Notes: a model not told the origin generated them from the sequence alone. Positions 1 through 7,267 are shown, counted from the stretch's first letter. The stretch: 52,332 nucleotides of DNA from Arcobacteraceae bacterium (GCA_029935705.1 JAOZJU010000005.1:1-52332); one strand, 5' to 3'. A program made the numbers and translations.

Positions 1-147
1 ACTTGTTGTTTTGTGTCATATATCAATATATCTTGATTTAAGCATAGATATGGTAAAATGTCAAAAAAATAAGGAAAAGCAACAATTGGATGGATCCCTC
101 AAAACAATAAGCTCGCTAAACGATGAAACAAGATTAAAAATAGTTAG
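1..147 (+). repeat. Direct repeat, left copy (arsR promoter and 5' end)
   Basis: Bases 1-147 match 1562-1708 with a constant offset of 1561. Only a handful of substitutions are seen, mainly around 91-96, at the -10 box and at 136-139. The copy includes the operator-like palindrome at 22-37, a -10-like TAAAAT at 54-59, the ribosome binding site and the TTG start of arsR. Identity stops abruptly after 147. The left end cannot be judged because the window starts here, so the repeat may extend further upstream. Confidence 0.93.
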
Positions 148-232
148 ATCGTCTCACAGTCAAGGGACGATGAGTACAAGACAATATTGTTTGAAAAGTA
201 TTGATACTTCTTGCTATATTGGTGGATTTTAG
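86..232 (+). pseudogene. Truncated arsR copy
   Basis: A TTG start at 86 follows the same AAGGAAAAG ribosome binding site as intact arsR. About 21 codons match the intact ArsR N-terminus, including the LNDETRLKIVR segment. After base 147 the frame runs into unrelated sequence and stops at 232. The helix-turn-helix and the Cys-x-Cys metal site are missing, so this cannot be a working repressor. The promoter copy in front of it has TAAAAT instead of TATAAT but still carries the operator-like palindrome. It could therefore make a short transcript or titrate ArsR; that is inference. Confidence 0.85.
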
Positions 233-308
233 TATTTTTTCATATTACAAAAAGGATCTCCTTGTCTTGTCGAAAGTTTTATACTCTTATCTGGATAAAC
301 CCTACAAC

Positions 309-770
309 CTACTTGACACATCTATATGCATTGATGTTGTTGTAGAAGTTGATGTTCCAATGGTCATCTGAGAGTCTAATTGTCACCCAGTCGCCAATAC
401 CGTCGACTTTGTCTTTACGGGTGGAAGTCCATAGATAGGCCGGGCTAGTATGCTTGACTCCTAATCTTTCTAACTCTTCTACACTTGGTAGTCTCCAGAT
501 ATTTAGATATGTAGTGCCTATACTAGAACCATCTGCTACCATCTTGGCACAATTTTTCACCGCGGTTTCGTGAGCTACAGCACCTTGTTGGGCTGACAGA
601 GTTGAGACATCATCACTGCCGCCACCTGTTACACTTACACCCACATATGTTTTGGTCGTTGCATTTGTACTGGTAACTCCAAACACTAAAGCACTAGCTA
701 CAAAAGTGGTTTTGAGCATAGTTTGTTTGAGTTGGGTAGTTAGGTTTAAAATATTGTTTTTTGTTTTCAT
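309..770 (-). CDS. Small secreted Lcl/DUF1566-like protein
   Basis: This 153-residue protein has an N-terminal hydrophobic segment at about residues 18-38 ending in an Ala-rich cleavage-like site, suggesting Sec export. The remainder resembles the Lcl C-terminal (DUF1566) fold: WRLPSVEELERL at about 92-103, YLWTST at 112-117, a GDWVTIRL strand, and a terminal AYRCVK whose Cys could pair with Cys74. The start follows an AGGAG site; 17 polar residues precede the hydrophobic core, so Met18 is an alternative start. The DNA looks visibly richer in G and C than its neighbours, and the gene sits between two arsR fragments. Both points suggest acquired DNA. Domains of this type occur in surface and adhesion proteins and in some diversity-generating-retroelement targets, but no reverse transcriptase is present here. 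The function is unknown. Confidence 0.7.
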   Translation of the reverse strand: MKTKNNILNLTTQLKQTMLKTTFVASALVFGVTSTNATTKTYVGVSVTGGGSDDVSTLSAQQGAVAHETAVKNCAKMVADGSSIGTTYLNIWRLPSVEELERLGVKHTSPAYLWTSTRKDKVDGIGDWVTIRLSDDHWNINFYNNINAYRCVK

Positions 771-781
771 CTTAAACTCCT

Positions 782-896
782 CTCATCATAGGTTTGGTTG
801 AAACTATTTTCAGCCATGTTCGCCATATACCTCATATAAATAATCCTTTTACAGCTATGGCTTCAGCCATATAGTGGAAGCCCAACCTATGATGAG
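782..896. repeat. Long inverted repeat upstream of the Lcl-like gene
   Basis: Arms CTCATCATAGGTT (782-794) and AACCTATGATGAG (884-896) are perfect 13-bp complements, extended to 15 of 16 bases by TGG/CCC. Inside are further complementary blocks (ACTAT and AGCCAT on the left, ATGGCT and ATAGT on the right), so most of the 115 bases can fold into one hairpin. It lies just 5' of the gene that starts at 770. It could be a miniature inverted-repeat element or a structured leader. No coding content is visible. Confidence 0.7.
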
Positions 897-981
897 TCGA
901 ACCTCTTGTGATATTGTAACATAATATTCTTAATATTTTTTGAAAATTACTTGATATATAGAAAAAACTCCAATTTGTAAT

Positions 982-1480
982 GATACCTTGAAGAAAGGTC
1001 ATTTTAATCTCAAAAACACCTTGGAGCAATATTGATGATATAGGAGATACAAATATACCAAGTGGCAGATTTGTTTCAGGAACAACTCAAGGGATCAATA
1101 TCCTAGGAGTTTGTATTCCATGGAAAGATGCTCATGTTAGAAGTGGGAGAAAAGACAAACAACCTTGGCAAGATCATATTGACTGTCTAAAAGGGCTTCA
1201 AACTATTTTACCAAGATTTGAAAACAAAACTTTAATTATGGGAGATTTTAATCAAAGAATACCAAGAAAATATTCACCACAAAATGTGTATAATTTGATG
1301 ATAGATACTTTTAGTGATTTTGATATTGTAACAAAAAATAATATCCAACCAATAAACAAACTATCAATAGACCATTTATATACTAAAAATTGTAAACAAC
1401 CAAAAACCATACAATCTATTGACAATATACAAAACAATATAAAACTATCTGATCACTTTGGATTAGATATAATCATCTAA
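982..1480 (+). pseudogene. Endonuclease/exonuclease/phosphatase family remnant
   Basis: From about 992 one frame is open to the stop at 1480 and reads as the C-terminal half of an endonuclease/exonuclease/phosphatase fold protein. Visible motifs are ISKTPW, an IPW/AHV block, the catalytic-type GDFNQRIPR, a later IDHLY and the terminal LSDHFGL. No start codon with a ribosome site precedes the conserved part. Upstream codons (TLKKG at about 985-999) fit the same family only in a different frame, implying a frameshift near 999 as well as loss of the N-terminal half. The remnant is most likely non-functional. It lies between the two arsR copies. Confidence 0.72.
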
Positions 1481-1561
1481 CAAACTACAAAAACAAGACT
1501 AAACTACACCATTTAAAACTTTCAACTGTGACATAAAAAAACTAAAAGAGTATATATTTCC

Positions 1562-1708
1562 ACTTGTTGTTTTGTGTCATATATCAATATATCTTGATTT
1601 AAGCATAGATATGGTATAATGTCAAAAAAATAAGGAAAAGCAACAATTGGATCAATTTCTCAAAACAATAAGCTCGTTAAACGATGAAACAAGATTGAAG
1701 ATAGTTAG
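1562..1708 (+). repeat. Direct repeat, right copy
   Basis: This is the partner of 1-147 and belongs to the intact arsR gene. The two copies bracket about 1.4 kb holding the Lcl-like gene, the palindromic element and the nuclease remnant. The arrangement fits a duplication or recombination event at the arsR promoter. Confidence 0.93.
1583..1620 (+). promoter_or_regulatory. arsR promoter with ArsR-type operator
   Basis: The near-palindrome 1583-1598 has half-sites ATCAA and TTGAT separated by six bases, a layout like known ArsR operators. It covers the expected -35 position of the -10 box TATAAT at 1615-1620. A repressor bound there would block RNA polymerase. This suggests autoregulation of the whole 1647-5789 operon, with release by arsenite or a related thiophilic metal. 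The site is seen directly; its use is inferred from the family. Confidence 0.7.
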
Positions 1709-1961
1709 GTTTATAAGCGAAAATGGCAAAGTTTGTGTGTGTGATATTGAAAACTCATTTGGTATGATTCAATCAAGAGCGTCAAGACACTTGAAGATAT
1801 TAAAAGAAGCAGGCTTTTTAAAAGTAGAAAGAGTTGGTCGTTGGGCATATTATAGCATAAGATCGCCATTGGATATTTTCAGGCAAGATATCTTAAAAGA
1901 GATAAGTTTTCTTGAACTTGATACTCCAAAACTTATACATAGTTGCAAAATGGAAAATTAG
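1647..1961 (+). CDS. arsR: ArsR/SmtB-family metalloid-responsive repressor
   Basis: This is a 104-residue winged-helix repressor. The N-terminal LNDETRLKIVRF segment, a recognition helix around SRASRHLKILKEAG and a wing around VGRWAYYSI are typical of the family. Cys30 and Cys32 in VCVCDIE occupy the position of the arsenite-binding ELCVCDL motif, and Cys100 near the C-terminus could be a third ligand. The TTG start is chosen because AAGGAAAAG lies seven bases upstream and the N-terminus aligns with the family. The stop touches the ATG of the permease gene, so the genes are co-transcribed. It probably represses its own operon through the palindrome at 1583-1598. Confidence 0.92.
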   Translation: MDQFLKTISSLNDETRLKIVRFISENGKVCVCDIENSFGMIQSRASRHLKILKEAGFLKVERVGRWAYYSIRSPLDIFRQDILKEISFLELDTPKLIHSCKMEN

Positions 1962-2975
1962 ATGCAAACTTTTACACTCTTTTTAGAAAATTTTTGGATT
2001 TTGACTCAAGATATGGCAATCTATATCATATTTGGTGTTTTGATTACTGGTGTTTTAAAGCAGATCATACCGACTGATTTTATCAAAAATCATTTAGGAC
2101 GAGATAACTTAGGTTCAGCAATAAAAGCATCTATTTTTGGGATACCATTGCCTCTTTGTAGTTGTAGTGTCATTCCATTTGCGACAAGTTTGAAAAAAGA
2201 GGGAGCAAGTAGCGGGTCTGTTCTTAGTTTTTTGATCTCCACTCCAATCACTGGAGCAGATAGTATATTGGCTACTTATGGGTTTTTTGGTTGGATATTT
2301 ACTATTTATAGAGTTGTAACCTCACTTATCATTGCTGTAGTTGCTGGAGTTTTGCAAAATTTATTTGCCAAAGTAGATGATATAGATGAAGACAAAGAGA
2401 TATCTTGCTGTGCCAATTCATCTTGTAGCGATAAAAAAACAAAAGAAAAATTTAGCCTAAAAGTGATGTTTGATTATGCTATAAATGATATCTTTAAAGA
2501 TTTTGCAAAACCACTTTTTTTTGGACTAATCTTAGGATCGCTTATCGCTACATTTATGCCACAAAATATTATGGAGCATCTAAATGAAAACAGGATGTTG
2601 GCATATATTTTGATATTGATATTTTCTATGCCGTTGTATATTTGTGCGACTGCTTCACTTCCAATAGCTGCTTCGCTTATTGCAGGTGGATTAAGTGGAG
2701 GGGCGGCTTTTATACTTCTAAGTGCTGGACCTGCAACAAATAGTGTGACTATGGGAGTTGTTTTGCAAACATTAGGCAAAAAAGCTTTGGTTATATATCT
2801 TGGGGTTATTGGAATATTTAGTTTGATATTTGGATATTTGTTGGATCTTTATTTTCCAAATCTTTTAAGTGGTATAATCATAAACGACAATGAAGAGTTT
2901 AGTATCGTTCATACAATAGCCTCTATTTTGATGCTTGGATTTATGATGAAATTTTTATTTTTAAGCAAAAGATGA
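1962..2975 (+). CDS. PF03773 (ArsP/SO_0444-like) metal or metalloid permease
   Basis: This 337-residue membrane protein has two sets of hydrophobic helices, the two-repeat plan of PF03773 permeases. The hallmark PLCSCSVIP (Cys66, Cys68) sits in the first half and a related YICATASLP in the second. A cytoplasmic-looking loop at about 140-165 is charged and contains Cys149, Cys150 and Cys155, which could capture metal. Known relatives export trivalent organoarsenicals (ArsP) or copper and zinc (SO_0444 group). Its place directly behind arsR and before arsC makes it the best candidate for the metalloid efflux pump, because no ArsB or Acr3 is encoded here. The substrate is inferred. ATG follows arsR without a gap, and the stop overlaps arsC by ATGA. 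Confidence 0.85.
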   Translation: MQTFTLFLENFWILTQDMAIYIIFGVLITGVLKQIIPTDFIKNHLGRDNLGSAIKASIFGIPLPLCSCSVIPFATSLKKEGASSGSVLSFLISTPITGADSILATYGFFGWIFTIYRVVTSLIIAVVAGVLQNLFAKVDDIDEDKEISCCANSSCSDKKTKEKFSLKVMFDYAINDIFKDFAKPLFFGLILGSLIATFMPQNIMEHLNENRMLAYILILIFSMPLYICATASLPIAASLIAGGLSGGAAFILLSAGPATNSVTMGVVLQTLGKKALVIYLGVIGIFSLIFGYLLDLYFPNLLSGIIINDNEEFSIVHTIASILMLGFMMKFLFLSKR

Positions 2976-3373
2976 GAAACAAAAAGGTATTAGTTTTGTG
3001 CACTGGCAATAGTTGCAGAAGTATCATAAGCGAAGCACTTATCAATGCCAAGCTTGATGGAGTGATTGCAAAAAGTAGCGGTGTAAAAGCAAGTGGCAAT
3101 ATAAACTCAAATGCAAAAAAGGTATTGATCTTAAATGGCATATGGGATGAAAAATATCACTCAAAAACTATTGATAAAATCATAGATGAAGATTTTGACC
3201 TGATTGTCACTGTTTGCGATGATGCAAAAGAGAGTTGCCCTACTTTTGCAAAACCAGTAAAAAAGATTCATATTGGTTTTGCAGATCCTAGTGGAAAAGA
3301 GTTTGATGCTTTTGTAGATACATATGAAAAGATTGAGAAGGTATTATTACCTGAAATAAAAAAGGCCTTTTGA
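2972..3373 (+). CDS. arsC: Arsenate reductase, thioredoxin-coupled (LMW-PTP fold)
   Basis: This 133-residue protein reduces arsenate to arsenite. The phosphatase-loop motif CTGNSCRS supplies nucleophile Cys10 and Cys15. Cys82 and Cys89 (VCDDAKESC) are at the same positions as the redox triad Cys10/Cys82/Cys89 of plasmid pI258 ArsC. The catalytic Asp is in GFADPSG. All residues needed for the thioredoxin-dependent cycle are therefore present. The start overlaps the permease stop (ATGA) and the stop overlaps the next permease start (TGATG), so translation is probably coupled. The mini-thioredoxin at 5547 may be a dedicated reductant; that is inference. Confidence 0.93.
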   Translation: MRNKKVLVLCTGNSCRSIISEALINAKLDGVIAKSSGVKASGNINSNAKKVLILNGIWDEKYHSKTIDKIIDEDFDLIVTVCDDAKESCPTFAKPVKKIHIGFADPSGKEFDAFVDTYEKIEKVLLPEIKKAF

Positions 3374-4317
3374 TGTGGAAAGAAGCGGTTGATTATCTAA
3401 CAGTAGATTATCTAGGACTAGAAGGTCGCATAAACGATACTATAAACTTTTTTATCTATGATAGTATCAAAATATGGTTTTTGTTGATCACTATCATATT
3501 TGCAGTTTCATATTTAAGAACTCATTTTAATACCCAAAAAGTAAGAGTCTATCTTCAAGGTAAATCAGAATTTACAGGAAATGTATTAGCTTCATTGTTT
3601 GGGATTATCACACCATTTTGTAGCTGTAGTGCGATACCTTTGTTTTTGGGTTTTATACAAGCTAGGATTCCACTTGGAGTTACATTTAGTTTTCTTATAT
3701 CAAGTCCTATGAACAATGAGATAGCCATAGCACTTCTATTTGGGCTTTTTGGTTGGAAAATAACTGCTATTTATATAGGGTTTGGTTTGCTTGTAGCGAT
3801 ATTTGGTGGATATTTTATAGGAAAAATGAATATGCAAAGATATATCCTAATCCCTGTGACACCTATGCAGGGCGAACTTGAAGATGTGCAGATAAAGCTT
3901 ACATCTAAACAAAGAGTCAAAGAGTCTTGGGATTATACAGCTGATATATTTTCTAAGATTTGGTTTTATGTTTTAATTGGAGTTGGTATTGGTGCTTTGA
4001 TACACGGATATGTTCCTGCTGATTTGATAGTGCAGTACGCAGGTGCAAACAACCCATTTGCACCACTTGTAGCAGTGCTCGCAGGGATTCCTATCTATTC
4101 AAATGCAGCAGGAGTGATGCCACTTATTGAGGTGCTGACATCAAAAGGTATGCTACTTGGAACTGCACTTAGTTTTATGATGGCAATTACAGCACTTAGT
4201 TTACCAGAAGCTATGATTTTAAAAAGAATATTAGATATCAGACTCATAGCTTTGTTTTTTACAATTGTAGGGTTTGCAATAGTTTGTATTGGTTATTTGT
4301 TTAACTTAATTTTATAA
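3373..4317 (+). CDS. Second PF03773 permease (ArsP-like)
   Basis: This is a 314-residue polytopic membrane protein, distinct from the first permease. PFCSCSAIPL with Cys83 and Cys85 is the family signature. The second half carries the matching GIPIYSNAAGVMPL block, and SSPMNNEIAIALLFG is also typical. It lacks the Cys-rich loop of the first permease. ArsP of Campylobacter jejuni exports trivalent organoarsenicals, and this gene may do so, or may share arsenite export with its neighbour. ATG at 3373 is preferred over the TTG one codon upstream because it gives the TGATG overlap with arsC. Its substrate cannot be told from sequence. Confidence 0.85.
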   Translation: MWKEAVDYLTVDYLGLEGRINDTINFFIYDSIKIWFLLITIIFAVSYLRTHFNTQKVRVYLQGKSEFTGNVLASLFGIITPFCSCSAIPLFLGFIQARIPLGVTFSFLISSPMNNEIAIALLFGLFGWKITAIYIGFGLLVAIFGGYFIGKMNMQRYILIPVTPMQGELEDVQIKLTSKQRVKESWDYTADIFSKIWFYVLIGVGIGALIHGYVPADLIVQYAGANNPFAPLVAVLAGIPIYSNAAGVMPLIEVLTSKGMLLGTALSFMMAITALSLPEAMILKRILDIRLIALFFTIVGFAIVCIGYLFNLIL

Positions 4318-4327
4318 GGAGACAAGC

Positions 4328-4585
4328 TTGAAAATAGAAAATTTAAAAGATAGTGATTTAGTATGTTATTGTATCCAGGTGAATAAAAAAACAATAGTAG
4401 ATTCAATACAAAAAGGATATACAACTTTACAAAAGATCAAAGAGAACACTAAAGCTTGCACAGGAAGTGAGTGTAAAGTCAAAAATCCATCACGAATATG
4501 TTGCTCAAAAGATATAAAAGAGCTTATAAAAATATACACACAATCAGAAGATAACTCATCTTGTGGTTGTTGTTGTACAAATTAG
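4328..4585 (+). CDS. BFD-like [2Fe-2S] protein with Cys-rich tail
   Basis: This is an 85-residue protein. Cys13-x-Cys15 and Cys44-x4-Cys49 are spaced like the [2Fe-2S] ligands of bacterioferritin-associated-ferredoxin domains. Beyond the domain there is a Cys58-Cys59 pair and a C-terminal tail with Cys79 and Cys81-83, unusual in simple BFD proteins and suited to binding a soft metal or metalloid. The TTG start is supported by AAGGAGA six bases upstream. It lies 10 bases after the second permease. A role as an electron carrier for arsenate reduction, or as a metallochaperone handing arsenite to a permease, is a guess from context. Confidence 0.75.
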   Translation: MKIENLKDSDLVCYCIQVNKKTIVDSIQKGYTTLQKIKENTKACTGSECKVKNPSRICCSKDIKELIKIYTQSEDNSSCGCCCTN

Positions 4586-4600
4586 AAAAAGGAAAAAAGA

Positions 4601-5515
4601 ATGAAAAAGATATTATTAGTCAGTTTTTTAGTAAGCACAAGCTTGTTTGCAAACATCTATGAGCTAAAACCTATAGATATTACAAAAAATATTAGATGTT
4701 TCATAGGAGATTTTAATCCACCAACGAAATCAAACAAAGGGTTTGTATCAAATGTTTGTTACATAGACAAAGGCGACAGCATTGTGGTCATAGAGCCAGG
4801 TCCTACATATAACTTTGCAAAAGAGTTAAATGAATATATCAAAAAGCATAATGGAAAAAAGGTCACACAAGTGATTGCTACAAACTTTCATGATGACAGA
4901 TATACTGGTGCTAGCTATTATAAACAAAACCATATTCCAATCATTGCTCACAAGACAATTGTAAAAGAGCTAGAGGAAAACCCAGATAAATTTACAAGAA
5001 TCCCAAGTGTTACGACAAAAGAGCAATATGCAAATTCAAAAGTTGTTCAACCAGATATCCTAACCGATGAGAGATATGTGATAAAAGGCTCTAAACTAAA
5101 TATTGAAGTATTAAAACTAAGTCCTGGATCAAATAGTGCTTCTGATATATCAGTATATGTGCCAAAAGAGGATTTTATATTTACTGGAAATACAGTATTC
5201 AATGGAAGGTTTATAAAGTATGGCAAATATAGCGATATTGACAATTGGATAAAAGCATTAGAAAAACTGCAAAGTATGAATATAAAATATGTACTTGGTG
5301 GTCATGGAAAAGAGTATGATAAAAATTCATACAAAAACAATCTTGAGTATCTAAACATATTAAAATCAAGTGTGAAAAAAGCTTATGAAAATAATATTGA
5401 CAGACAAGATATAAAAAAACATATCAAAGATGAAAAATTTAGCTTTTACAAACATTTTGATTCTTTGTCAATAAGCAATGCAAAAACTTATTATGACCAA
5501 TTACAATGGCAATAG
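4601..5515 (+). CDS. Exported metallo-beta-lactamase-fold protein with degenerate metal site
   Basis: This 304-residue protein has a signal peptide (residues 1-17, ending LFA). The fold is recognisable from the order of motifs: IVVIEPGP, the TNFHDDRYTGA loop at 94-104, SPGSNSASD at 174-182, IFTGNTVF and GGHGKEY (His235). In active family members the first loop reads HxHxDH; here it is Asn95-x-His97-x-Asp99-Arg100. The usual PGH histidine is absent, and the bridging Asp/Cys position is Asn197. Most zinc ligands are therefore lost, so it is probably not a normal hydrolase. It may bind another metal or act as a periplasmic binding or sensor protein. It is in-frame and intact within the arsenic operon. 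Confidence 0.75.
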   Translation: MKKILLVSFLVSTSLFANIYELKPIDITKNIRCFIGDFNPPTKSNKGFVSNVCYIDKGDSIVVIEPGPTYNFAKELNEYIKKHNGKKVTQVIATNFHDDRYTGASYYKQNHIPIIAHKTIVKELEENPDKFTRIPSVTTKEQYANSKVVQPDILTDERYVIKGSKLNIEVLKLSPGSNSASDISVYVPKEDFIFTGNTVFNGRFIKYGKYSDIDNWIKALEKLQSMNIKYVLGGHGKEYDKNSYKNNLEYLNILKSSVKKAYENNIDRQDIKKHIKDEKFSFYKHFDSLSISNAKTYYDQLQWQ

Positions 5516-5546
5516 CAAAATTTATAAAAAGAAAAAAGGAAAAAAT

Positions 5547-5789
5547 ATGAAAATAGAGATATTGGGCACTGGTTGTGCAAAATGTAAAGCACTTGAAAAC
5601 AATGTCAAAGAAGCATTGTCAAAAATTGGTGGGTTTCATAGTATCGAAAAAGTTGATGATATTGTAAAAATTATGGAGTATGAAGTTATGAGCACACCTG
5701 GATTGGTGATTGATTCAGTTGTAAAAAGTAGCGGCAAGCTTTTAAGTGTCGATGATATTGTAAATATAATTAACGAAAATAAGATATAG
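5547..5789 (+). CDS. Mini-thioredoxin (Thioredoxin_3 type)
   Basis: This is an 80-residue redox protein with the active site GCAKC (Cys10, Cys13) right after the first beta strand, and the cis-Pro segment STPGLVID at about 50-57, as in small archaeal-type thioredoxins. ATG at 5547 is chosen because AAGGA lies just upstream and the protein then begins at strand one; an upstream ATG in frame at 5478 lies inside the preceding gene. It is the last gene of the arsenic-type operon. The likely role is disulfide exchange, possibly re-reducing ArsC; that is inferred from context, since the chromosome also has trxA and trxB (44216-45551). Confidence 0.85.
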   Translation: MKIEILGTGCAKCKALENNVKEALSKIGGFHSIEKVDDIVKIMEYEVMSTPGLVIDSVVKSSGKLLSVDDIVNIINENKI

Positions 5790-5820
5790 ACAATACCAAA
5801 TCAACCACTTGTGAATGTAG

Positions 5821-5880
5821 CACTTAAGTGTTAAAATTGTCATACTATCAAGCATCCAAAAGCTTGACAACTAAGTTAAC
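5821..5880. terminator. Palindrome and hairpin between convergent operons
   Basis: CACTTAAGTG (5821-5830) is a perfect palindrome. Next come arms TCAAGC (5848-5853) and GCTTGA (5862-5867), with further outer pairing (GTTAA/TTAAC, TTGTC/GACAA) interrupted by bulges. The site lies between the ends of the arsenic operon and gltA, so it may stop transcription from both sides. No long T-run follows on either strand, so this is only a candidate. The GCTTGACAA arm reappears in the hairpin at 22204-22228. Confidence 0.45.
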
Positions 5881-5980
5881 TCTCAAATAAAACAACAAAA
5901 CTATTTGCAACTGCGATTGATTTTATCCAAAGAGATCTTTCTTGATAGAAACCTAAAGAAACAATTGTTCACAAGATAGA

Positions 5981-7267
5981 TTATTTTCCTTTATAAATCT
6001 GTCTTGGTCTTGCTATTTTTGATTGTTTGTCTTTTTTAAACTCAATATATTGAGTGATCCAACCAACTGTTCTGCCTATGACAAATATAGCAGTAAACAT
6101 CTGTTTGGGTATTCTTAATGCTGTCAATATGATACCAGAGTAGAAGTCTATATTTGGATACAAGTTTCGTTTGATAAAGTATTCATCATTTAATGCTATG
6201 GTCTCTATTTTAGTAGCAATATCTAAAAGATGTGAGTCCAAATGTATAGTTTGTTTTAGTTCATCTTGAAGTTTTTTAAGCACCTTAGCTCTTGGGTCAA
6301 AATTTTTATAAACTCTATGCCCAAACCCCATGAGTCTAAACTCATCGTTTGGATCTTTTGCTTTTTTGATATATTTATCTACATTATCTACACTTCCTAT
6401 CATCTGTAGTTGTGCTATGACTGATTCGTTTGCACCACCATGAGCCCTACCCCACAAGGCATTGATACCAGCAGATATCGCTACATAAGGGTGAGCTCCA
6501 GTTGATGCTACAGTGCGAACTACTGTTGTAGATGCATTTTGTTCGTGGTCTGCATGCAAGCTAAATATAGTATCAAGTGCTTTTATCTCAACTGGGTCTA
6601 TCTTTTCTTGACCATCTTTAGTAACTTTAAGATTGTGGTGAGGATAAGCACGAAGCATAAAAAGAAAGTTTTCAGTAAAACTTAAGTTGATATCTGGTTC
6701 TATAAATGGTATGCCAATACTATGTCTAAAGCTAAATGCAGCTACTGTGGGAATTTTGGCTATCAATCTATATGCCATCTCTTTATACCCTAAATCATCT
6801 TTTATATTTATGTGGTCAAAATAAAATGAGGCCAAAGATGTAACTCCAGCACTAAGTGTAGCCATAGGGTGGGCATTGTCTGGAAATGCACTAAAAATAT
6901 TTTTAAGTCCTTCGTGCAAAAATGACCTATGTCTTAACTCTATATCAAAATTTTTTAATTGCTCTTTTGAAGGTAATTTTTCATTTAAAAGCAGATAACA
7001 AACCTCAAGATAACTATGGTTTGATACCAATTTTTCTATCTCATATCCCCTATACCTAAGCTCCCCTTTTTCACCATCTATATATGTGATGCTTGATGAA
7101 CAAGAAGCTGTAGATGTGAAACCCACATCATAAGTAAATAGCCCACTCTCTTTATAAAATGTTCTCATATCTATACTTTTGGGACCTCGTGTGCTATCTA
7201 ATATATCATAGCTATATTCCTTTTTTTGGTTGTTTATATCCAATACAATAGTGGCTTTATTTTTCAT
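5981..7267 (-). CDS. gltA: Citrate synthase (type II)
   Basis: This is a 428-residue enzyme condensing acetyl-CoA with oxaloacetate. Catalytic landmarks are present: the histidine of HADHEQNAST, the histidine of GFGHRVYKNFDPR and the aspartate of PNIDFYSG, matching His264, His305 and Asp362 of the E. coli enzyme. The length and the N-terminal beta domain fit the hexameric NADH-sensitive bacterial type. ATG at 7267 is chosen over the ATG nine codons upstream because it follows an AGGAGA site. It is monocistronic and convergent with the arsenic operon. It supplies citrate to the TCA pathway along with oorDABC and fumarase in this window. Confidence 0.95.
   Translation of the reverse strand: MKNKATIVLDINNQKKEYSYDILDSTRGPKSIDMRTFYKESGLFTYDVGFTSTASCSSSITYIDGEKGELRYRGYEIEKLVSNHSYLEVCYLLLNEKLPSKEQLKNFDIELRHRSFLHEGLKNIFSAFPDNAHPMATLSAGVTSLASFYFDHINIKDDLGYKEMAYRLIAKIPTVAAFSFRHSIGIPFIEPDINLSFTENFLFMLRAYPHHNLKVTKDGQEKIDPVEIKALDTIFSLHADHEQNASTTVVRTVASTGAHPYVAISAGINALWGRAHGGANESVIAQLQMIGSVDNVDKYIKKAKDPNDEFRLMGFGHRVYKNFDPRAKVLKKLQDELKQTIHLDSHLLDIATKIETIALNDEYFIKRNLYPNIDFYSGIILTALRIPKQMFTAIFVIGRTVGWITQYIEFKKDKQSKIARPRQIYKGK

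Noticed and set aside
309-770. Diversity-generating retroelement target
   Set aside because: No reverse transcriptase, template repeat or accessory gene is visible in the window, so only the fold similarity remains.
832-1029. Minus-strand open frame of 65 codons
   Set aside because: It overlaps the palindromic element and the nuclease remnant, shows no family motif, and has no ribosome site. It is a chance frame.
1-1561. Insertion sequence or composite transposon bounded by the direct repeats
   Set aside because: There is no transposase, no terminal inverted repeat at the repeat edges, and the repeat itself is a piece of the arsR gene.
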